Below, in pieces: positions 7,541 through 11,996 of a DNA stretch of 11,996 bases. The DNA is taken from positions 1-11,996 of the forward strand of contig JADGIG010000233.1 in assembly GCA_018985235.1 (NCBI GenBank), written 5' to 3'. The translations under genes were made by a program, and so were the position numbers. The notes beneath the pieces are model-generated. The model ran no database searches. It was not told the origin of the DNA and worked only from the letters and a program-made list of their open reading frames with translations. The stretch is from Sanchytrium tribonematis (lineage: Eukaryota; Sanchytriomycota; Sanchytriomycetes; Sanchytriales; Sanchytriaceae). Every line of letters begins with the position of its first letter. Position 1 is the stretch's first letter.

Positions 7541-8130
7541 ATGCGCATATGTGGTTTGAATGTGAATGGAATTGCCCAAAACATCCAGGATATTCAAAAT
7601 TATTGAGAATGTAAAGTTAGACACAATTTCCCAATTTCAGCCAATGTTAAGTACTTTAACAGCCAGATTCGGCTTATGAATGCGCAGTGTTTTATCATCC
7701 ACGTAAATTTACACAAAGAGAATCAAATGTTCATGGCACTGAGTGCCATATACTTGTCAAAATGAGATCAGTGAATATTCTCTATGGATATAAAAAGTCA
7801 AACTTGAATCCAATTCTATGGTTTGATGAATTAAGACCCCTCTTTTCTGGTAAAATCTTCTGCTTTGGGGATATAAACATAAATCTACTTCGCACATTAA
7901 CAACAAGAAAAATTGTATCCTTTGATCTGATGGCTAGTGAAGAATTGCTTAAATATGATGTGTATGATAATGAAAACCTCACTTATACATTCTATAAGAC
8001 AGATACAAGTTACACTGTAACAGATGCATATCATATAGATTTATTTCATTTATCTGACCACAAGGCCATTGTTTTTGATCTGGCGCTGGATGATTCCGAT
8101 GTTCTGATTTTCGAGAAAAGACCTCGCTAG
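7541..8130 (+). pseudogene. APE-type endonuclease domain of the non-LTR element
   Basis: This domain nicks target DNA to start reverse transcription. It begins at about 7541 with MRICGLNVNGIAQNIQDI, the typical first strand of APE endonucleases in non-LTR elements (Asn of LNVNG). A stop at 7604-7606 marks a frameshift. The next frame (through 7687-8130) holds FCFGDININLL (the GDxN active-site block), LTYTFYKTDTSYTVTD, HIDLFHLSDHKAIVFDL (with the catalytic SDH) and ends at a TAG at 8128. That TAG is probably a changed Trp codon, since the same frame continues openly beyond it. About 150 residues are recognisable, somewhat shorter than the usual domain because the segment around the conserved ETW block is disrupted near 7610-7690. 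Confidence 0.88.
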
Positions 8131-9048
8131 AATGTCAAGCTACTAGAAAAAGAGGATAATCTATGCAGATATCAAAATGAAATGGACGTTGAGTGTATTC
8201 GACGAATGCCAGACATGCAACAGGCTCTATTTGTCATGAATTACTCGAATTATACTTTTAACGAGAGAATTGATAATTGCAATGATATTGCTAATGACCT
8301 CATAGCAATAATCAATAAATCCGCGAATGAAGGGTGCCCCAAAACTCGGAAATATCGTGAAATTAGCTCTGCCAAATTGGCATCTCTTCAAACTAGTAGA
8401 TTGAGTAATAATGATAATTCTAATAGAATCCTTAACAAAGCAAGAAAATTAGCACTAAAGAAATACAAATCTAATATGAATAGCCTTGATCCACCAAATC
8501 ATGAAAGCGATCAAATTGGCAGCACTCCGTAAGGGGATAAATTCAAAATATCTTGATAAACTGAAGATTGTTGATCATTTTACAAAATGGAATGGTAAAT
8601 GGGACCTGAATGATCAGACTCACGGTAATTACTATCCAGACAGAATGGAGAATGTAGAATGGCTTCAAATGGAATATGAAATGTTTAACAATTTATTAAT
8701 GAAATCACCCAAATCCAAGAGTAGTGGTCCTGATAACATCATGAATGAGCTTTTACACAATGCCACTGAGAGATTAAAGCAGTTTCTGTGTCAATATTTC
8801 AATGTAATTGGTAAAACTGGATTAATTCCTGATAATTTCCGATACAGCATTATTATCCCAGTTCACAAAGGAAAAGACACTGCTTATGATGATATCATGG
8901 AATACAGGCCCATATCTTTATGTTCGATGCTTCGAAAAGCATTCGAATGCATGTGAAAACCCAAATTAATGGCATATTTAGAAACAACTCAAAACCAATT
9001 AACCAATTTGGATTCAAAGCAATGAACTCTACATTGGACGCCGCTTGA
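8131..9048 (+). pseudogene. Linker and N-terminal reverse transcriptase of the non-LTR element
   Basis: This continues the endonuclease frame to 8532 as a Lys/Asn-rich linker. It then shifts (between about 8470 and 8530) into a frame with SPKSKSSGPDNIMNELL, PDNFRYSIIIPVHKGKD and YRPISLCSMLRKAFE, the conserved N-terminal blocks of non-LTR reverse transcriptases. The frame stops at 8954. A shifted frame carries NQFGFKAMNSTLDAA (about 8999-9043), equivalent to the QFGFR..ST.DA block just before motif A. Similarity ends there. The catalytic motifs A, B and C, thumb and 3' half are absent, so the copy could not have made an active enzyme. The 5' part aligns by motif order with the fragment at 1-540, which starts near where this one stops. 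Confidence 0.85.
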
Positions 9049-9052
9049 TTCT

Positions 9053-9316
9053 TTGAGTCTAAACGGACATGGTGATGAGAATCCAAATGGATTCAATTAT
9101 GCAAGCGATTTTCTGACTCATTTTCACAGCCAATTTTTATTTCCACCTCTTGAATTGAAAATAAGCAAGATAGCAAAGAGACTCCGCAAGGAAAAACCAC
9201 GTGTGGATGTCTTCAGATTGAAATACTGGAAAGAAGCAGCTACTGAAAGATATGAGTTGTTGATGGACTTACACCAATTACATGATGTCTCCAAGATCAC
9301 ATCCAGTGTTACCTAG
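9053..9316 (+). pseudogene. C-terminal fragment of the non-LTR element, possibly a second endonuclease-linker piece
   Basis: An 87-codon open frame lies between the end of reverse transcriptase similarity and the A-rich tail. NGHGDENPNGFNYASDFL loosely resembles the G-x-H/G-x-N-x-NG-xx-L-x-F segment of some APE endonucleases, and EKPRVDVFRLKYWKEAAT loosely resembles the PRxDxxxLK endonuclease-to-reverse-transcriptase linker. If right, this is a scrambled or template-switched piece out of order. Otherwise it is the true C-terminus of this family after an internal deletion. The stop is at 9314-9316. Confidence 0.4.
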
Positions 9317-9369
9317 AGTGACTGGCATTACGGGAGCTTCAAATTTCAATAAATAATTAAAAAAAAGAA
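9317..9369 (+). other. 3' untranslated tail of the non-LTR element with A-rich end
   Basis: About 50 bases separate the last stop codon from the target duplication. They include AATAAATAATT and end in an A-rich run broken by one G. This is a typical 3' end left by target-primed reverse transcription. Confidence 0.75.
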
Positions 9370-9379
9370 AAGTGAAGTT
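9370..9379. repeat. Target site duplication of the non-LTR element (right copy)
   Basis: Perfect 10-base copy of 4620-4629. It directly follows the A-rich tail, and the LTR-element reverse transcriptase coding resumes from it. Confidence 0.9.
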
Positions 9380-9969
9380 TTGTGGTTTTAAATTAATGAG
9401 GATGGATTCGGTGTAAATTCTGCATATCTAGTCGAAATCAAATCGTTAAAATCTCCATGTAACAGGAAACAAACCCAAAAATTGATTGGAATGTTGGTAT
9501 GGATTCGTCAGTTTGTTCCCGCATTTGAAAATCACATGGAGCCGATTCGTAGCCCAATTGAATCCCCTGGCAACTTTAAATGGACGAGTGAGGCAGAGTT
9601 AGCATTGAGACGCATATTGGCTTTAGCAGAAAGCTCACGCCTTGTGAGTTATTCGTTGACGCTTCCAAAAAAGCAGTTGGCGGTGCTTTATTTCAAAATG
9701 GGAGTTTGTTTGGATAATTTAGCAAGAAACTGAATTCAACAATGTAAAACTGGGATAACTTTGAGAGAGAATTGTTTAGTATTAAAATTGAATTAGAGAA
9801 ATATGGTAATTACATGGGTGTAAACCAAATTATCATCAAAACAGACAATGAAGCATGTGTGTATTCAAAACTAATTGTTATTGCAAAGTGTAGTCAGGTG
9901 TGGGAGAATTGCTCAGTATGTGGTTTATATTCTCATTTGAACTGTGTAGGAAATATCATTAGAAAATAA
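9370..9969 (+). pseudogene. LTR-element reverse transcriptase C-terminus and RNase H
   Basis: Coding resumes with the connection segment of a Ty3/gypsy reverse transcriptase. LIGMLVWIRQFVPAF and FKWTSEAELALRRI (9482-9640) match the family's L-G-x-x-x-W/Y-x-R-x-F-I-P and F-x-W-T-x-E-x-x-x-A-F blocks. A frameshift near 9640 leads into FVDASKKAVGGALFQNG (first RNase H Asp, codon 9658), then, past two stops, FERELFSIKIELEKYG and IIIKTDNEACV. These are the RNase H core blocks of gypsy-type elements. The final RNase H block (the Y-x-x-G-x-x-N-x-x-A-D-x-L-S-R segment) is missing, and about 30 unrelated codons follow to the stop at 9967. The RNase H is therefore truncated and inactive. Confidence 0.85.
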
Positions 9970-10660
9970 TTATTCAAATGTATTTTGTCGTTGATTAGAA
10001 CAGGCGAAATTGTGGTTAAAGGGGAGCAGCAGCAATTGCTTGCGCATGCTCATGTTTACCATCCCGGTCGCAATACGATGAAAATGTTGTTGAAGCATAA
10101 GAAATGGCCAGGAAAAGACACTCAAATTGAAGAATTAGTGGATGCGTGTGGTATTTGCAAGCATAAATCAACACCAAAGATGGCCAAATTGTCATTCAGA
10201 CAGCCTAGATATCTGAATGAATTCGTCGGAGTTGATTTGTTAGAAGTGCATGATTGGAAAATGAATATTGATACATCATGTTAATTAAAGAATATATTAC
10301 AGGCATGACTGTGCTTCATCCAATGGAAACCAAGGAACCACAGTATGCACTCGGTGGATTATTGCAATACGTCTCTAGTTTTGGATTAATGACAAATTTG
10401 ACATTGGATGGCGGTAATGAATTGAAACAATTTCTGTGAATAGATGAATATCAATACTAATAGTAAGATATCCCACGAAAATGGGTTTAGCGAGGCAGGA
10501 ATTGCCTTGGAAAAATCAAGACTCAGAATGACTCGAATGGAATATCCGGAATTGCCAATTTCAAACTGTTGTACAAATGGCTGCCGTGTATATAAATAAT
10601 ACTCAAAAATCAGCAACAGGATATAGCCCAGAGGCCTTGATGACACTCATAAAAGCTAAT
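9970..10660 (+). pseudogene. LTR-element integrase remnant
   Basis: Integrase inserts the retrotransposon DNA into the genome. The N-terminal zinc-binding domain is visible as HVYHPGRNTMKML followed by DACGICKHKSTPK (10050-10185), the H2-C2 arrangement of gypsy integrases. The catalytic core starts with YLNEFVGVDLLEVHDW (first Asp), ending at a stop at 10282. A shifted frame has TGMTVLHPMETKEPQY and TLDGGNELKQFL (second Asp, codon 10407). A third has HENGFSEAGIALEKSRL (catalytic Glu, codon about 10492). The next shift shows AAVYINNTQKSATGYSPEAL, the post-core block with the SATGxSP signature. The spacing between the second Asp and the Glu is about 28 codons rather than the usual 35, so there has been a small loss. 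There are at least three frameshifts. Confidence 0.85.
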
Positions 10661-10905
10661 TTAATGAACAAAAAATGAACATTGCCAGACTGGTTAAAAG
10701 AGAACATGAATCAAATATAGGATTAAGAGATGTTAAACAGACCGTTGGAGATAGTTGTTGGTATTATAACCAGGTGTGAAATTGAAATTGGAAGATATTG
10801 CACAATTGGCTATATTTACGAGACTCACAAGAGATAAGCAATATGGGATCGAGCAGGGTTTTGGCGCACCAAGATTCATTAATTAAAATCTATGTGAAGC
10901 ATTTT
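10661..10905 (+). pseudogene. Decayed integrase C-terminal region
   Basis: The stretch between the integrase core and the polypurine tract contains only short broken frames. LPDWLKENMNQ and GDSCWYYNQV sit where the C-terminal part of gypsy integrases often has a GD-x-V-W/Y block, so it is probably the eroded end of pol. I see no other gene here. Confidence 0.45.
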
Positions 10906-10914
10906 AAAGGGGAG
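10906..10914 (+). promoter_or_regulatory. Polypurine tract of the LTR element
   Basis: AAAGGGGAG lies directly upstream of the 3' LTR and is preceded by a T-run, as is typical of polypurine tracts that prime plus-strand DNA synthesis. Its position confirms the 3' LTR start at 10915. Confidence 0.8.
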
Positions 10915-11098
10915 TGTGATGGTCACAAAATAGATCACATGAATGTAAATCAGATGACAGTAACGCGTGACAGCAAATAGGGATGATTGGAGTAATGATG
11001 ATGTGCAATGGCACTATGGATGGTCAAATGACGTGACGGAAGTGTTTAAATAGCGAATTAATAAATATACTTACTTGGTTAAAAATGCAACCCCAACA
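10915..11098 (+). repeat. 3' LTR
   Basis: This 184-bp copy of the 5' LTR begins TGTGATGG and ends CAACA. It starts with the hairpin GTGA-TGG-TCAC (10916-10926), in which both arms differ from the 5' copy but still pair. Relative to the 5' LTR it has a 2-base deletion, a TA insertion and a 1-base deletion besides eight substitutions. Confidence 0.88.
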
Positions 11099-11103
11099 TA
11101 ATG
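11099..11103. repeat. Possible target site duplication of the LTR element (right)
   Basis: TAATG here compares with TAATA at 3121-3125, four of five bases identical. Confidence 0.35.
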
Positions 11104-11551
11104 AACTTGTGACTTTTAAAAAATTCAAATTTTTTATCAATAAATCTCTCGCAGAATAAAATTGCCAATCATACCGGTGATAATATTGAAATCACGTTCT
11201 TTGTTATAATCATACCAATTTCATTAACTTGTCAATCATTTTCAGGCCACAACATCTGCTACAGCTAAACTAATATTTCAATTTGATTGTAGCTGTGCTG
11301 CTTTACATTTATTTTTTATATGAAACGAGGAGTTCTCAAAAATCTAGTAAATTTTTTTCATTTTTTTTTAAATTTTACTTATTTTTAACAAACTCTGTGA
11401 TAATTTATGTTCAACATCTAATATCACCAAAATGGTTACAATTGTAGCACTCTTTCATCCAGAATTGGCTAAAAAACTTCTAAAAATAGTCTCAAAAACA
11501 GATTAACAAAATTACATAATAAATTCTTCAACTACCATTTTGCGCGTAACC
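11104..11551. other. AT-rich non-coding flank
   Basis: No transposon domain or long open frame is visible. It holds long T and A runs (about 11340-11390), an AATAAA-type motif near 11140 and one short ATG frame (11432-11506, 24 codons, MVTIVALFHPELAKK). The region could be host intergenic sequence upstream of the open frames at 11552 and 11749. Confidence 0.5.
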
Positions 11552-11716
11552 ATGTCAAATAGCCAAATCGCTAGTCTCAGAGCTCAATCAACAATTGAAT
11601 CAACCATTGGCGTCCTTTCACGCAGCGAGTCATTTCAAATGGTCTATTTATTATCACAATTGCACAGTCTACAGCCATTAACTCTGACACAATTGCCGAT
11701 ATTCATATTTTACTAA
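11552..11716 (+). CDS. Short hypothetical open frame (54 aa)
   Basis: ATG 11552 begins MSNSQIASLRAQSTIES and continues to a TAA at 11714. It is rich in Ser, Gln and Leu, with no recognised domain. Codons ending in C (ATC, CTC, ACC, GTC) are commoner than in the transposon genes to the left. It may be a first exon or a broken start of the frame at 11749, which lies in another frame 33 bases downstream. It could also be a chance frame. Confidence 0.3.
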   Translation: MSNSQIASLRAQSTIESTIGVLSRSESFQMVYLLSQLHSLQPLTLTQLPIFIFY

Positions 11717-11748
11717 AAATTACTTGTATTGTTGTGAGTTGCTCTCAT

Positions 11749-11996
11749 ATGTATCATTTAGCGGCATTTAACTCGAAAGACTCAAGAAATAATCGTGAAA
11801 TACTCATTCCGAGATTCTGCAATCAACCTGAGAAGATCACCCCACATCACATCTTCAAGCATATTTCAAAATATGTCGAATTACTAAAACTCAAGGAATT
11901 CAAAGAATTGGAAACAAATCTGAAGGATATGATCCCAATCATTACCAATCAACCACATAAACTCCCCACAATTCTCATTTTAAATCCCAAACACTT
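11749..11996 (+). CDS. Hypothetical protein, partial, runs off the right edge
   Basis: An open frame from ATG 11749 (MYHLAAFNSKDSRNN) stays open for 82 codons to the window end. It includes NQPEKITPHHIFKHISKYV and a Lys/Leu/Glu-rich helical stretch (ELLKLKEFKELETNLKDM), then PIITNQPHKLPTILIL. I recognise no family. As with the frame at 11552, ATC, CTC and CCC codons are frequent, unlike the AT-ending codons of the retroelements. The true start could be further upstream if an intron separates the two frames; a CATTTAG acceptor-like site sits at about 11757-11763, but no matching donor was convincing. Confidence 0.4.
   Translation, partial: MYHLAAFNSKDSRNNREILIPRFCNQPEKITPHHIFKHISKYVELLKLKEFKELETNLKDMIPIITNQPHKLPTILILNPKH

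Larger units (their letters stand above)
4630..9369 (+). mobile_element. Non-LTR retrotransposon inserted in the LTR element
   Basis: This 4740-bp insertion is bounded by a perfect 10-bp target duplication and ends with AATAAATAATT followed by an A-rich run (9348-9369), as expected for target-primed reverse transcription. It encodes, in order, an unrecognised N-terminal region, an APE-type endonuclease and a partial reverse transcriptase, all on the plus strand. A Tc1-like transposon of 1087 bp sits inside it, so the original insertion was about 3.65 kb. The reverse transcriptase lacks motifs A to C, showing an internal deletion or a rearranged 3' half. Confidence 0.88.
3126..11098 (+). mobile_element. 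Ty3/gypsy-type LTR retrotransposon carrying nested insertions
   Basis: Two directly repeated LTRs (3126-3310 and 10915-11098) bracket coding remnants in the order gag, protease, reverse transcriptase, RNase H, integrase. Integrase after RNase H is the Ty3/gypsy order; Ty1/copia elements have integrase before reverse transcriptase. Without the 4740-bp insertion and its 10-bp duplication at 4630-9379, the element is about 3.2 kb. That is short for the family and implies internal deletions, for example the end of RNase H. Flanking pentamers TAATA (3121-3125) and TAATG (11099-11103) agree at four of five bases and could be a decayed target duplication. All coding parts carry stops or frameshifts. 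Confidence 0.9.

Noticed and set aside
10386-10646. Minus-strand open frame of 86 codons
   Set aside because: It is antisense to the integrase catalytic core remnant, which has family motifs on the plus strand.
10798-10980. Plus-strand open frame ending in the 3' LTR
   Set aside because: It starts in decayed pol, crosses the polypurine tract and ends inside the LTR. No motif supports it.
3126-11098. Endogenous retrovirus with an envelope gene
   Set aside because: Only about 400 bases separate the integrase remnant from the 3' LTR, and no signal peptide, fusion segment or membrane anchor is visible there.
1-11996. Prokaryotic operon, CRISPR array, tRNA or rRNA genes
   Set aside because: No regularly spaced repeats, no cloverleaf-like segments and no ribosomal RNA signatures were seen. 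The coding content is eukaryotic transposable elements.

Overview
The window looks like transposon-dense, AT-rich eukaryotic DNA. No bacterial operon, rRNA, tRNA or CRISPR array is visible. Nearly everything recognisable is transposable element: a non-LTR reverse transcriptase fragment, a piggyBac-like DNA transposon, a Ty3/gypsy-type LTR retrotransposon, an APE-endonuclease non-LTR retrotransposon and a Tc1-like DNA transposon. This mix suggests a repeat-rich animal or protist genome. The species cannot be fixed from the sequence.

Layout. Positions 1-540 (minus) hold a decayed non-LTR reverse transcriptase. Positions 701-2721 (plus) hold a broken piggyBac transposase, flanked by hairpin repeats of the form GGTC-N5-GACC. 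Positions 3126-11098 form one LTR retrotransposon about 8 kb long. It has 184-185 bp LTRs, gag with two zinc knuckles, an aspartic protease, reverse transcriptase, RNase H and integrase, all carrying stops and frameshifts. Its reverse transcriptase is split at 4629 by a non-LTR retrotransposon (4630-9369) flanked by a perfect 10-bp target duplication and ending in an A-rich tail. That element is in turn split by a Tc1-like transposon (6272-7358) with perfect 22-bp terminal inverted repeats, a TA duplication and an intact 340-aa DD34E transposase.

The nesting gives a relative order: LTR element first, then non-LTR element, then Tc1-like element. The decay state agrees, because the two outer elements are riddled with lesions and the innermost has none. 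None of the broken elements can work on its own. Only the Tc1-like transposase reads as a functional protein.

The right edge (11104-11996) is not recognisably transposon-derived. It is AT-rich non-coding sequence followed by short open frames with more C-ending codons, possibly the start of a host gene that runs off the window. The least explained material is the long N-terminal coding remnant of the non-LTR element (4694-7540), which matches no family I recognise.
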